From NCBI RefSeq assembly GCF_023074175.1, contig NZ_JADPKS010000119.1, positions 1 to 42,341 of the forward strand: DNA of 42,341 nucleotides, given 5' to 3'. This DNA comes from Bradyrhizobium sp. 139 (GTDB lineage Bacteria; Pseudomonadota; Alphaproteobacteria; Rhizobiales; Xanthobacteraceae). Under the pieces are notes generated by a model that saw only the letters and a list, made by a program, of their open reading frames with translations, was not told the origin of the DNA and made no database searches. Each line of letters begins with the position of its first letter. Position 1 is the stretch's first letter. Shown one piece after another: positions 15,685 through 24,707 of the stretch. The position numbers were made by a program, and so were the translations under genes.

Positions 15685-17976
15685 TCACACCTCGATATTT
15701 TCCAGCCGCACGGGCAGCTTGCGGATGCGCTGGCCCGTAGCGTGATAGATCGCGTTGCAGATCGCGGCGTTGGTGCCGACATTGGCGAGTTCGCCGAGTC
15801 CCTTCGCGCCTGCCGGGTTGATGTGATCGTCCTGCTCGGAGAGCAGGATGACCTCGACACCGGGCACGTCGGCATTCACGGGCACGAGATAGTCGGCAAG
15901 ATTGTCGTTGACGTAGCGCGCATTGCGCTGGTCGATCTCGGTGGCCTCCAGCAGCGCCGAGGACATGCCCCAGATCAGGCCGCCCATGAGCTGGCTGCGC
16001 GCCGTGCGCGGATTCATGATGCGGCCGGCCGCAAAGGCGCCGACCAGACGCGGCGCACGGATTTCATGCGTGAAGCGGTTGACGCGGACCTCGACGAACT
16101 CGGCGCCGAACGCATAGGCAATCTTGTCCTTCATGGCGTGGCCGCCGACGAGCCGCGCATGCCCGCTGTGCATCGCCTTGAAGGAATCCAGCGGCGCGCC
16201 TTCCGGCTTCCACTCGCCATATTCCTCGACGACGCCGGCACCCAGCTCGTCAAAGGCCTTCTCAAGATCGAGCGGACGATCGCTCTTCGCCACCTGCGTA
16301 CTCGGCGCTTGACTGATTCCGACGGTCTCCTTCGCCTTGTCGGTGAGGCTGTCGCTCGGCATCAGGGCCTTGAACAGCCTTTGGCGAATCTGATCGCACA
16401 CCATCATCACCGCCGAACAGGTACTGGCGGTCGAATTCGAGCCACCGGCAACCGGCGCCGGCGGCAGCTCGCTGTCGCCGACAAGGACGGCGACCTTCTC
16501 CAGGGGCACGCCGAGCCGCTCGGCCGCGGTCTGGGCAATGATCGTATAGGCGCCGGTGCCGATCTCGTGGCCGGCGATCTCGACCCTGGTGCGGCCGTCG
16601 CGCTGGAGACGGACGCGCGCGGCGGATGGCGCCATCTGCGTCGGATAGCAGGTGGCCGCACAGCCATAACCAACCAGCCAGTCGCCATCCGACATCGATT
16701 TCGGCTGCGGCGAGCGCTGCGACCAGCCGAACGCCTTGGCGGCCTCATCGAAGCACGCCATCAATGACCGCGATGTATAGGGCTTGCCACCGATTGGCTC
16801 GTTGGTGGTGTCGTTGATGCGGCGGAGCTCGACCGGATCCATGTTCAGCTTCACCGCGAGCTCGTCCATCGCGCTCTCCAGCGCGAAGAGATACGGCACC
16901 TCTGGCGGTGAGCGCATGAAGCCCGGCGTGTTGCGGTCGGCGCGCACGATCGAGACCAGGCTGTCGACGTTCGGGCAGGCATAAAGCCGCGTCGTCGTCT
17001 TGGTGCCGCCGACGCAATAGGCATCCGGGCGCGAGGAGACCTCCGCGCCCTCGTGCCTCAAAGCCACCAGCTTGCCGTCCCGGCTCGCGCCAAGCCTGAT
17101 CTCATGGCGCGTCTCGGCGCGGTAGGTTGCGATCGTGAAGCCCTGGTCGCGGGTCGGCACCAGCTTGATCGGCCGGTTCAGGCGTTTGGCGATGCCGGCG
17201 ATGATGGCGGTGCGGGGCGTCATCGAGCCGCGCGAACCGAAGCCGCCACCGACATAGGGATTGACCACGCGGATCTTGTCGGGGTCGATGCCGAGCTGCT
17301 CGGCCACACCGTTCTTCAGGCCGTAGACATACTGGCTGCCCTCATAGATGACGAGGTTGTCGCCCATCCAGGCGCAGCTCGTCGTGAACAGCTCCATCGG
17401 ATTGTGGTGCTGGGTCGGCGTGTCGTAGGAGGCGGTGAGCTTGACCTCGGCCTTGTCGAACGCCTTGGCAAAGTCGCCAACTTCCGGGTCTTCCTTGAAT
17501 TGCGCGTTCTGTCCCTTTGCCGCTGCGGTGGTCGTCCCCGGCGAGTCGAAGCTCGCGCTCGGCGCTACGGCCGTGTAGCTGACCTTGACGCGGTTGGCGG
17601 CCTCGCGCGCGGCCTCGTAGCTCTCCGCAACGACGACCGCGATGATCTGGCCGTCATGCGCGATGTCGGCCGATTTCAATGGCTGGATCGTGGTCCCGGC
17701 ATAGCCGCCATTGCTGAACAGCTTCGACTCCTTAAGCTTCGGGGCGTTCTCGTGCGTGACGATGTCGATCACACCACGGACCCCCCTGGCATCGTCGAGA
17801 TCGAAGCTGTCGATGCGACCCTTGGCGATGGCGCTGGTGACCAGGAACGCATAGGCCGGATTGTCCAGCGGCATGTCGGAGGCGTAGGTCGCCCGGCCCG
17901 TGACCTTTGCGGCGGCGTCATAGCGCGGCACGGGCTGGCCCATATTTGCCTTCGGCTCGGGAGCAGCAGCGGTCAT
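15685..17976 (-). CDS. PaoC-like molybdenum-binding subunit of aldehyde oxidoreductase
   Basis: A 763-residue large subunit of the xanthine oxidase family. It has the N-terminal Ald_Xan_dh_C domain (YDAAAKVTGRATYASDMPL) and the molybdopterin-binding region (VNPYVGGGFGSRGS, about residue 240). The catalytic GAKGLGE motif ends in Glu729, the base that activates the metal-bound hydroxide. It oxidises an aldehyde or N-heterocycle at the Mo centre and passes electrons to the FeS and FAD subunits. It overlaps the FAD gene by four bases (ATGA) and is the third gene of the operon. The subunit layout and FAD-subunit cysteines resemble E. coli PaoABC (aromatic aldehyde detoxification), but the substrate here is inferred. 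No paoD-like chaperone gene is in the window. Confidence 0.92.
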   Translation of the reverse strand: MTAAAPEPKANMGQPVPRYDAAAKVTGRATYASDMPLDNPAYAFLVTSAIAKGRIDSFDLDDARGVRGVIDIVTHENAPKLKESKLFSNGGYAGTTIQPLKSADIAHDGQIIAVVVAESYEAAREAANRVKVSYTAVAPSASFDSPGTTTAAAKGQNAQFKEDPEVGDFAKAFDKAEVKLTASYDTPTQHHNPMELFTTSCAWMGDNLVIYEGSQYVYGLKNGVAEQLGIDPDKIRVVNPYVGGGFGSRGSMTPRTAIIAGIAKRLNRPIKLVPTRDQGFTIATYRAETRHEIRLGASRDGKLVALRHEGAEVSSRPDAYCVGGTKTTTRLYACPNVDSLVSIVRADRNTPGFMRSPPEVPYLFALESAMDELAVKLNMDPVELRRINDTTNEPIGGKPYTSRSLMACFDEAAKAFGWSQRSPQPKSMSDGDWLVGYGCAATCYPTQMAPSAARVRLQRDGRTRVEIAGHEIGTGAYTIIAQTAAERLGVPLEKVAVLVGDSELPPAPVAGGSNSTASTCSAVMMVCDQIRQRLFKALMPSDSLTDKAKETVGISQAPSTQVAKSDRPLDLEKAFDELGAGVVEEYGEWKPEGAPLDSFKAMHSGHARLVGGHAMKDKIAYAFGAEFVEVRVNRFTHEIRAPRLVGAFAAGRIMNPRTARSQLMGGLIWGMSSALLEATEIDQRNARYVNDNLADYLVPVNADVPGVEVILLSEQDDHINPAGAKGLGELANVGTNAAICNAIYHATGQRIRKLPVRLENIEV

Positions 17977-18995
17977 GATCGGATCTCCATCGTTACGGCC
18001 TGCTGGAGCGCGCGCGTCATCACGCGCTTGCCGAGCGCGATCTTGAAGCTGTTGTGACGGCGGCCCCGGGCGTCGGCAAAAGCGGCATCAGCGACACGCT
18101 GCGCCAGGCCGTCGTCGAACTTCTGTCCCTTCAGCAACGCTTCCGCCTCGCGCGCGCGCCACGGCACGGTGGCGACACCACCCAAAGCCACGCGTGCATC
18201 CCGGATCGTACCGTCCTGCACGTCGAGTGCGACCGCAGCCGACGACAGCGCGAACTCATAGGATTGCCGGTCCCGCGCCTTGAGGTACACCGAACGCGGC
18301 CATCGTCCGGGCACGGCAAAGGCGGAGATCAGCTCACCCGGCTGAAGCGTGGTCTCGATGTCGGGCGCGTCGCCAGGAGGCTTGTGCAACTGTGCGAACG
18401 GCATGCTGCGCGTGCCGGCCTGGCCGGTGATCTCGACCATGGCATCGAGAGCGATCAGGGCCTGCGCGAAATCGCCGGGATAGGTCGCGATGCATCGGTC
18501 GGACGTACCAAGCACGGCATGCATGCGGTTGACGCCGTCCATCGCAGCGCAGCCGGAGCCGGGATTGCGCTTGTTGCAATTCTCATAGGAGACATCGCGG
18601 AAATAGCTGCAACGCGTCCGCTGCATCACATTGCCGCCGAGCGTGGCCATGTTGCGCAGCTGGGCGCTGGCGGCGAGCTTCAGGGAATTCGCGATCACTG
18701 GATAGTTGCGCTCGATCTCGGCATGCGCGGCTACGTCGGACATCTTCGCGAGCGCGCCGAGCCGCAAGGCGTCGCTGCCTGGCTCGATCGCCGACCAGCC
18801 GCGCGCAAGCGGGTTGATATCGATGACCGCGGCGGGCCGCATCACGTCGAGCTTCATCAGGTCGATCAGCGTGGTGCCGCCCGCAAGCGGCTGCGCTGTA
18901 GCCTTCGTCAGCGGATTGTTCGCCGCCGCGGCGGCGCTGAGCGCCTGCACGGCCATGGTGGGGTCTGATGCCCTTTGATATGAAAATGGTCGCAT
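17973..18995 (-). CDS. PaoB-like FAD and [4Fe-4S] subunit of aldehyde oxidoreductase
   Basis: A 340-residue CO-dehydrogenase-type flavoprotein. The FAD-binding motifs are PLAGGTTLIDLMK (residues 37-49) and MATLGGNVMQ (116-125), and a CO_deh_flav_C domain follows. The segment from residue 125 carries four cysteines (C129, C140, C149, C168) in the contexts RTRCSYFRD, ENCNKRNPGSGC and DRCIATYPGDF. This insertion is the mark of the PaoB branch, where it binds an extra [4Fe-4S] cluster. Electrons from the Mo subunit reach FAD through the FeS centres. The start is four bases after the stop of the [2Fe-2S] gene. Confidence 0.93.
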   Translation of the reverse strand: MRPFSYQRASDPTMAVQALSAAAAANNPLTKATAQPLAGGTTLIDLMKLDVMRPAAVIDINPLARGWSAIEPGSDALRLGALAKMSDVAAHAEIERNYPVIANSLKLAASAQLRNMATLGGNVMQRTRCSYFRDVSYENCNKRNPGSGCAAMDGVNRMHAVLGTSDRCIATYPGDFAQALIALDAMVEITGQAGTRSMPFAQLHKPPGDAPDIETTLQPGELISAFAVPGRWPRSVYLKARDRQSYEFALSSAAVALDVQDGTIRDARVALGGVATVPWRAREAEALLKGQKFDDGLAQRVADAAFADARGRRHNSFKIALGKRVMTRALQQAVTMEIRS

Positions 18996-18999
18996 GCGC

Positions 19000-19614
19000 C
19001 TAGCCTTTCATGATCTCCGGTGCGGCCTGCTTCACGGCTGCGACGATGTTGGGATAGGCGGCGCAGCGGCAGATATTGCCGCTCATATATTCGCGGATAT
19101 CGGCCTCGCTGCCCGCATGCCCCTCCTTGACGCAGGCCACGGCGGACACGATCTGACCCGGCGTGCAGTAGCCGCATTGAAACGCGTCGTTGTCGATGAA
19201 GGCCTGCTGCATCGGATGCAGGTGATCGTCGGTGGCGAGACCCTCGATTGTCGTGATCTCCTGCCCCTCGGCCGCGAGTGCGAGCGTCAGGCACGAGACC
19301 ACGCGCCGATCGTCGATCAGTACCGTGCAGGCGCCGCACTGGCCGTGGTCGCAGCCCTTTTTGCTGCCGGTAAGCCTGAGATGTTCACGCAAGGCGTCGA
19401 GGACCGTGGTGCGCGCATCGATGTGCAGACGCATGTCCTTGCCGTTGACTCGCAGCGTGACGTCGACAGGAAGTGCCGCATCCTTTGCGCCTGATGCGCT
19501 CGCATCCTGCGCCGCCGCGCGCGCCGTGATCGGAACCAGCGCACTCCCGGCGGCGCCCGCGATGAAGGTGCGCCGATCGAATCCGGATGGTCGGGAACTT
19601 GATTTGTCGGACAT
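19000..19614 (-). CDS. PaoA-like [2Fe-2S] subunit with a Tat signal
   Basis: A 204-residue small subunit. The N-terminus has a twin-arginine signal (FDRRTFIAGAAGSALVPITARA), so the assembled complex should be exported folded to the periplasm. The plant-type ferredoxin cluster uses C88, C93, C96 and C108 (GCDHGQCGACTVLI). The second [2Fe-2S] cluster uses C147, C150, C182 and C184 (QCGYCTPGQ and NICRCAAYP). The ATG at 19614 sets the Tat motif near residue 13; a longer frame would add a basic stretch of no known role. It is the first gene of the A-B-C operon, with a possible EcfG-like promoter upstream. Confidence 0.93.
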   Translation of the reverse strand: MSDKSSSRPSGFDRRTFIAGAAGSALVPITARAAAQDASASGAKDAALPVDVTLRVNGKDMRLHIDARTTVLDALREHLRLTGSKKGCDHGQCGACTVLIDDRRVVSCLTLALAAEGQEITTIEGLATDDHLHPMQQAFIDNDAFQCGYCTPGQIVSAVACVKEGHAGSEADIREYMSGNICRCAAYPNIVAAVKQAAPEIMKG

Positions 19615-19675
19615 GGACGGCCTCCGCCGCTTTCGAGCAACAGCGGCGCACGCCTGCACCGCTCATCGCCCCCTC

Positions 19676-19700
19676 AACTTCGAGCAACAAGCGCAGTTCC
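19676..19700 (-). promoter_or_regulatory. Near-consensus EcfG-type promoter of the paoABC-like operon
   Basis: On the minus strand GGAAC (19700-19696), 16 bases, then AGTT (19679-19676). This differs from the GGAAC-N16-CGTT consensus by one base in the -10. It is 61 bp upstream of the PaoA-like ATG. It would place aldehyde oxidation under stress control, but the mismatch lowers confidence. Confidence 0.35.
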
Positions 19701-19703
19701 GAA

Positions 19704-19745
19704 TGACAAAGGGCGACGCAGCAAATGCCACGCCGCCCTTTGTCA
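19704..19745 (-). terminator. Hairpin downstream of the gamma-glutamyltransferase gene
   Basis: TGACAAAGGGCG (19704-19715) and CGCCCTTTGTCA (19734-19745) are perfect 12-bp arms around an 18-base loop. It follows the GGT stop codon by 46 nt on the minus strand and separates that gene from the paoABC-like promoter. The U-tract is weak (TCATTC). Confidence 0.6.
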
Positions 19746-19791
19746 AATCTTCCTGATCTGACGCGAGGAACCCCGCCCCGCGCGCGGACGA

Positions 19792-21378
19792 TCAATAACC
19801 GAGCGCGCAGCCGTCCTTGCGCGGATCGGAACCGCCGGTGAGCGTGCCCTTGTCCCAGTCGATCCAGATCGCCTGGGCGCCGCCGAGCGGGCCGACCACG
19901 CTGGTGGTCTTGTGGCCGAGCTTCTTCAGCCCTTCGACGATATCAGCAGGCACGCTGTCCTCGAGCTGGTACTGGCCCTCGTAGTGCAGGCCGCGCGGCA
20001 TATCCATCGCCTCCTGCACGTCGCAGCCATAATCGAGGATGTTGGTCACCACGCGGGTCTGGCCGACGGGCTGATATTGTCCGCCCATCACCGCGAACGG
20101 CATCACGGAGCGGCCGCCCTTGGTGAGGAGGCTCGGCATGATCGTGTGCAGCGGGCGCTTGCCGCCGGCGATGCAGTTGGGATGGCCGGGCTGGATGCGG
20201 AAGCCGCCGGCACGGTTCTGGAGCAACACGCCAGTCTTGTTGGAGACGATCGCCGAGCCGAAGGAATGCGCGATCGAATTGATGAACGAGCAGACGTTGC
20301 GGTCCTTGTCCACGACAGTGATGTAGATGGTCGATGGATTCATCGGCGGCGCGACGTTCGGCAGGTCGAGCATGCCGTCCATGCGAATCTTGCTGATGTG
20401 CTCGTTGCAGAATTCCCTGGCGAGGATCTTCGACACTTCAACCTGCATGTGGTCGGGATCGGCGACATGCAGCTCGCGATGCATGTAGGCGATGCGCGCG
20501 GCCTCGGCTTCGAGATGGAAGCGCTCGATGCTGAGCGGCGGGTATTTCGTCAAGTCGAACCGCGACAGGATGTTCAGCATCAGCAGCATGGTCAGCCCGG
20601 GTCCGTTCGGCGGGCACTGCCAGACGTCGTAGCCCTTGTACATGGTGCCGATCGGCGTCGTCGTCTCGGTGCTGTGCGCCGCGAAATCCTCGAGCGTGTG
20701 CAGGCCACCGATGCCGCGCAGGGTATCAACCATGTCTTCCGCGATCGGACCCTTGTAGAAGGCGTCGCGGCCGTCCTTGGCGATCGCGCGCAGGGTCTTG
20801 CCAAGCTCGGCCTGGCGGATGACGTCGCCGGCCACCGGCGGCTTGCCGTGCGGCAGCAGATAGCGCTGGGTGTTGGTGCCGTTCTTCAGCTTCTCGAACT
20901 GGTTCTTCCAGTCGAAGGCGATGCGGGGCGCGACGACATAGCCTTCTTCGGCCGCCTTGATCGCGGGCTGGAGCAGCCGGTCGAAGCCGAACTTGCCGTG
21001 ATCGCGCAGCACGGTCGCGAAGGCATCGACCACGCCGGGAATCGACACCGCATGCGCCGAGGTCAGCGGTACGGAAGTAATCTTGCGCTCGAGATACCAG
21101 TCGGCGTTCGCCGCCTTCGGCGCCCGGCCCGAGCCGTTATAGGCGATGATCTTGCCCTCGCCGCGCGGCTGGATCAGCGCAAAGCAGTCGCCGCCGATGC
21201 CGGTCGATTGCGGCTCGATCACGCCGAGCACGGCCGAACCCGCCACCGCCGCATCCACGGCCGTGCCGCCCTCGCGCAGCACCTCGATCGCGGCGAGCGA
21301 CGCCTGCGGATGCGAGGTCGCCACCATCGCGTTGGTGGCGTGGACGGTGGACCTGCCGGGGAAATGGAAGTTTCTCAT
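19792..21378 (-). CDS. Gamma-glutamyltransferase family protein
   Basis: A 528-residue Ntn-hydrolase of the GGT family. These proteins cleave themselves before a Thr that becomes the N-terminal nucleophile of the small subunit. Here STIYITVVDKDRN places that Thr at residue 350, giving about 349- and 179-residue chains. Upstream are STGIGGDCFALI and YNGSGRAP, and the C-terminal part has GPLGGAQAIW and GGSDPRKDGCALGY. There is no signal peptide, so unlike E. coli Ggt it should stay in the cytoplasm. Substrate may be glutathione or another gamma-glutamyl or acyl amide. It has its own divergent promoter region with trhO. Confidence 0.9.
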   Translation of the reverse strand: MRNFHFPGRSTVHATNAMVATSHPQASLAAIEVLREGGTAVDAAVAGSAVLGVIEPQSTGIGGDCFALIQPRGEGKIIAYNGSGRAPKAANADWYLERKITSVPLTSAHAVSIPGVVDAFATVLRDHGKFGFDRLLQPAIKAAEEGYVVAPRIAFDWKNQFEKLKNGTNTQRYLLPHGKPPVAGDVIRQAELGKTLRAIAKDGRDAFYKGPIAEDMVDTLRGIGGLHTLEDFAAHSTETTTPIGTMYKGYDVWQCPPNGPGLTMLLMLNILSRFDLTKYPPLSIERFHLEAEAARIAYMHRELHVADPDHMQVEVSKILAREFCNEHISKIRMDGMLDLPNVAPPMNPSTIYITVVDKDRNVCSFINSIAHSFGSAIVSNKTGVLLQNRAGGFRIQPGHPNCIAGGKRPLHTIMPSLLTKGGRSVMPFAVMGGQYQPVGQTRVVTNILDYGCDVQEAMDMPRGLHYEGQYQLEDSVPADIVEGLKKLGHKTTSVVGPLGGAQAIWIDWDKGTLTGGSDPRKDGCALGY

Positions 21379-21599
21379 GTCAATTCTTGCTCTCGTTAGG
21401 CTCTCTTGGAAGGCGCTCTTGGACCGTGGGGCGCGCGGCGCGCCATCTCGGAAAAACCGGGCCTACATGACACATTCCGGCCCGCCGGGGCAATGCTGGC
21501 ATACCAGCGAAATGGCTGCCATCCGCTGGGCGTATAGACTTTTGCCCTCCGGGGCCATGCGGGTTTTCTGAGCGGCGGCCGCCTGCTAAACGAGCCGCC

Positions 21600-22397
21600 A
21601 TGATCCACAAGGTCGCCGCCTTCTACCAATTCGCCGCCCTGCCCGATTACCGCGAGCTGCGCGAGCCGCTGCGCGCGTTCTGCGCAGGCCTCGCGCTCAA
21701 GGGCAGCGTGCTGCTCGCCCGGGAAGGTATCAACGGCACGATTGCGGGTGCGCCCGAGGCGGTGAACGCTTTTGTCCACGAGCTCGCGCACGGCGACATG
21801 TTCCGCGGCCGGCTGAACAACCTCGAATTGAAGTTCTCGACTGCCGAGGCAATGCCGTTCGGCCGGCTCAAGGTGCGGCTGAAGAAGGAAATCGTCACGC
21901 TCGGCGACGAGGCGGCCGATCCGACCCGCTTGGTCGGCGCCTATGTCGACGCCGCCGAGTGGAACGTGCTGATCTCCGCGCCCGATACGCTGCTGCTCGA
22001 CACCCGCAACGCCTTCGAGGTGGCGATGGGCACGTTCGAGGGCGCGGTCGATCCCGGCATCAGGAGCTTCGGCCAGTTCAAGGACTTTGCCGCCGAGCAG
22101 CTCGATCCGGCAAAGCACCGCAGGATCGCGATGTTCTGCACCGGCGGCATCCGCTGCGAGAAGGCGAGCGCGCATCTGCTCGCACGCGGCTTCGCCGAGG
22201 TCTATCATCTCAAGGGCGGCATCCTGAAATATCTGGAAGAGGTGCCGGAGGCGCAGAGCCGCTGGCGCGGCGAATGCTTCGTGTTCGACGAGCGCGTGGC
22301 GCTCGGCCACGGTTTGCTCGAACACGGCTTGCGAGAACACGGCTTGCGAGAACACGGCTTGCGCGAACGGGACAAGGGGCACGACCGTGACGAATGA
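21600..22397 (+). CDS. trhO: tRNA uridine(34) hydroxylase, rhodanese family
   Basis: A 265-residue protein of the TrhO/YceA family, which uses oxygen to make 5-hydroxyuridine at tRNA position 34. An N-terminal acylphosphatase-like domain (residues 1-100, with LLAREGINGTIAG) is followed by a rhodanese domain with catalytic Cys180 in MFCTGGIRCEKAS. It is shorter than E. coli TrhO, as usual in alphaproteobacteria. Residues 237-256 are four 5-residue repeats (HGLLE and three HGLRE) that extend the C-terminus. Its stop overlaps the slyX GTG start by 11 bases, so the two are cotranscribed. The ribosome binding site is weak. Confidence 0.92.
   Translation: MIHKVAAFYQFAALPDYRELREPLRAFCAGLALKGSVLLAREGINGTIAGAPEAVNAFVHELAHGDMFRGRLNNLELKFSTAEAMPFGRLKVRLKKEIVTLGDEAADPTRLVGAYVDAAEWNVLISAPDTLLLDTRNAFEVAMGTFEGAVDPGIRSFGQFKDFAAEQLDPAKHRRIAMFCTGGIRCEKASAHLLARGFAEVYHLKGGILKYLEEVPEAQSRWRGECFVFDERVALGHGLLEHGLREHGLREHGLRERDKGHDRDE
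22308..22367 (+). repeat. 15-nt tandem repeat at the trhO C-terminus
   Basis: Four units of CACGGCTTGCGAGAA type at 22308-22322, 22323-22337, 22338-22352 and 22353-22367. The middle two are identical and the outer two differ at one to three bases. They are in frame and change copy number without shifting the slyX overlap. Confidence 0.95.
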
Positions 22398-22605
22398 CAT
22401 CAAGACGCTGGACGAGCGCATCGACACACTGGAGATGCGCATCGCTTATCAGGACAATACGATCGAGACGCTGAACCAGACGATTACCGCGCAGTGGAAG
22501 CAGATCGACGCGCTGACGCGGAAGATGGCAGAGCTCGGCGAGCGACTTCAGGAAGCGGAGGCGAATGCGCCAGGCCCTGCCAACGAGCCCCCGCCGCATT
22601 ATTGA
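22387..22605 (+). CDS. slyX: SlyX family protein
   Basis: A 72-residue coiled-coil protein: ERIDTLEMRIAYQDNTIETLNQTI with heptad spacing, then a Pro-rich tail ending PPPHY, the conserved SlyX ending. Function unknown. The start is the GTG at 22387, with AAGGGG eight bases upstream, inside the end of trhO. Confidence 0.9.
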   Translation: MTNDIKTLDERIDTLEMRIAYQDNTIETLNQTITAQWKQIDALTRKMAELGERLQEAEANAPGPANEPPPHY

Positions 22606-22615
22606 GAATGATGGG

Positions 22616-24520
22616 CTACAGCCCTGACGCCTTGGGCAGCAGGCTCGCCACCTCGACTGACATCATCAGGCGGTCGCGCCCACCTTCCTTCGCCGCATAG
22701 AGCGCCTGATCGGCAGCCTCGATGAGCGAGCCCACGCCGGCCGTGCGTTCCAGCGCCGGCCGGCAGGCCGCGCCGCCGAGCGAAGCGGTGACGCAGCCCG
22801 ATGCGCGATTGGTGCTGTGGACGACGCCCGCCTCGCGCACGGCGCGGCGGATCCGCTCGCCGATCCGCGCGCAGCCTGCGGCGTCGGTGTTCGGCAGCAG
22901 CATGGCGAATTCCTCACCGCCATAGCGCGCAGCCAGATCTCCGGCACGCTGCATCTCGGCCGCGATGACCGTCGCCACCACGCGCAGACAGGCATCGCCT
23001 GCGGGGTGGCCGTATTCGTCGTTGTAGGCCTTGAAGTGATCGACGTCGATCATCAGCAAAGCGAGGCTGGAGCGGTCGCGATAGGCGCGCGCCCATTCCT
23101 CCTTCAACCGTTCGTCGAAGCGGCGGCGGTTGGCGAGCCCGGTGAGGCTGTCCTCGATCGCGAGCGTCTCGAGCCTGGTCTCCAGCTTCTTCTGCTCGGT
23201 GATGTCGCGCGAGATCGCGACCACACCGTCGACGTTGCCGTTTTCCTTGCGCGTCACCCGCATGGTCGATTCGAGCCAGACTTCCGAGTCTTGCCGGTGC
23301 ACGTTGCGATAGGTGACGCGCACTTCCTCCTTTTCGCCACGCTTCATGGCATCGACGAGCAACTGGACCTGCGGCAGATCATCCGCATGTACGCCGGCGA
23401 GGGCGGGCGTTCCGATCAGCTGATTGGGCCGCCACCCGACGACGCGGACCGATGAGGGCGAGACATAGCGCAGCCGCTCGTCGAGCCCGATACGCGTCAC
23501 CATATCGCTCGAGCCTTCCGCAAGCAGGCGGAAATGCGCCTCTTTCTCGACCAGGGCCGCGGCCATGCGTTGGCCCCGCTGCAACTGCCGCACCAGCACC
23601 GCGCCGATGATCGCGATCAGCATGACCAGCGCGAGCACGTACAGCATGCGGGAAATGGCCGCGGCGCGCCAGGGCGCGAGCAATTCCTCCTTGTCCACGG
23701 TGGCGAGCAGGACGAGAGGGAAACGGCTGCTGCGCTTGAAGAAGCTGACGCGCTCGGCGCCGTCCAGCGGCGACTTGAAATGATAGGCTCCGCCCGCCCG
23801 CTGCAGGCTCGGGTCGCGGAACAACGGGGCATCGGCGACGCTGCGCCCGACGAATTTGTCGTTGCTCGGGTTGCGAGCGATGACCAGGCCGTCGCCATGC
23901 ACGAGCGCCACCGAGCTGTTACGGCCGATCTCGAACTGTTCGTAGAAATGCGAGAGATATCTGGAGCTGATGGTCGCGAGCACCGCGCCGCCGAAGCTGC
24001 CGTCCAGCTTGTTGAATCGGCGCGACAATGTGATGAGCCATTCGCCATCGAGCTGGCTCTTCACCGGACGGCCGACATAAGGCTCCCGTTTCGGGGAGAG
24101 CTGGTGATAACGGAAGAAAGCGTCGTCGCTGAGCGTCGAACCGATCGTGCCGGGCAAGGTCAGCCAGTTGCCCTGGTCGTCGATGATGGCAAGGCTGTGC
24201 ACGCGCTCCATCGCCTTCCTGCGCGCATCCAGCAGGCTTCTGAGCTTGGCGATGGTGGCGGGTTCGGTCCCGTCCATTTCCAGCCGGCTGACGACGCCGA
24301 CAACACCGGAATCCAGGAGGTCGAGGCTGTCCTCTGCATGCTGCGTCAGCGAGCGCGCAACGTTCGCCATCTCGGTCTCGGCGCCCCTGAGCACGGCATC
24401 GCGCGCGGCCCATTCACGCCAGCCGCTGACGCCGAGGATGGTCGCACAAGTGAGCACGACGAACGCCGCCGCCCGCAGCGGCAGGCGGCTCCATCCAACT
24501 CGTTGGGTAGCAGCGTTCAT
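22616..24520 (-). CDS. Membrane diguanylate cyclase (Cache-PAS-GGDEF)
   Basis: A 634-residue sensor. TM1 (about residues 15-33) and TM2 (290-311) flank a periplasmic dCache-type ligand domain (about 40-285; IIDDQGNWLTLPG, RYLSHFYEQFEIG). A PAS domain (325-445) ends in GVVAISRDITEQKK, and the GGDEF domain covers 450-620. The active-site GGEEF is at 534-538 and an inhibitory RxxD site (R525-D528) lies five residues before it, so it should make c-di-GMP and be product-inhibited. It faces slyX end to end. The signal bound by the Cache domain is unknown. Confidence 0.94.
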   Translation of the reverse strand: MNAATQRVGWSRLPLRAAAFVVLTCATILGVSGWREWAARDAVLRGAETEMANVARSLTQHAEDSLDLLDSGVVGVVSRLEMDGTEPATIAKLRSLLDARRKAMERVHSLAIIDDQGNWLTLPGTIGSTLSDDAFFRYHQLSPKREPYVGRPVKSQLDGEWLITLSRRFNKLDGSFGGAVLATISSRYLSHFYEQFEIGRNSSVALVHGDGLVIARNPSNDKFVGRSVADAPLFRDPSLQRAGGAYHFKSPLDGAERVSFFKRSSRFPLVLLATVDKEELLAPWRAAAISRMLYVLALVMLIAIIGAVLVRQLQRGQRMAAALVEKEAHFRLLAEGSSDMVTRIGLDERLRYVSPSSVRVVGWRPNQLIGTPALAGVHADDLPQVQLLVDAMKRGEKEEVRVTYRNVHRQDSEVWLESTMRVTRKENGNVDGVVAISRDITEQKKLETRLETLAIEDSLTGLANRRRFDERLKEEWARAYRDRSSLALLMIDVDHFKAYNDEYGHPAGDACLRVVATVIAAEMQRAGDLAARYGGEEFAMLLPNTDAAGCARIGERIRRAVREAGVVHSTNRASGCVTASLGGAACRPALERTAGVGSLIEAADQALYAAKEGGRDRLMMSVEVASLLPKASGL

Positions 24521-24645
24521 GCGGCAGAATTCTCCGATCGTCGGAAACTCTGCCGCTTCTGTTATTGAACCCTGAAACGCTTGCGGACATTCGCAGGGAT
24601 ATGCGGCTTTTCCCGTACTCCTACGGAGCTGGGCGTCGCTGGATC

Positions 24646-24662
24646 GCTAACAATGCGTTAGC
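24646..24662. promoter_or_regulatory. Short perfect inverted repeat between divergent ends
   Basis: GCTAAC (24646-24651), AATGC, GTTAGC (24657-24662). It lies between the start of the diguanylate cyclase gene and the end of the small stress protein gene. It may be an operator or a weak hairpin; nothing further supports either. Confidence 0.3.
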
Positions 24663-24707
24663 AAGCCTATCGGAAACCGGTACCTCTGCCCTCGCCGAAG
24701 ATCGGCC

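Noticed and set aside
22308..22367. Possible CRISPR-like array from regular repeats
   Set aside because: The units are 15 nt, directly adjacent without spacers, and in frame within trhO.
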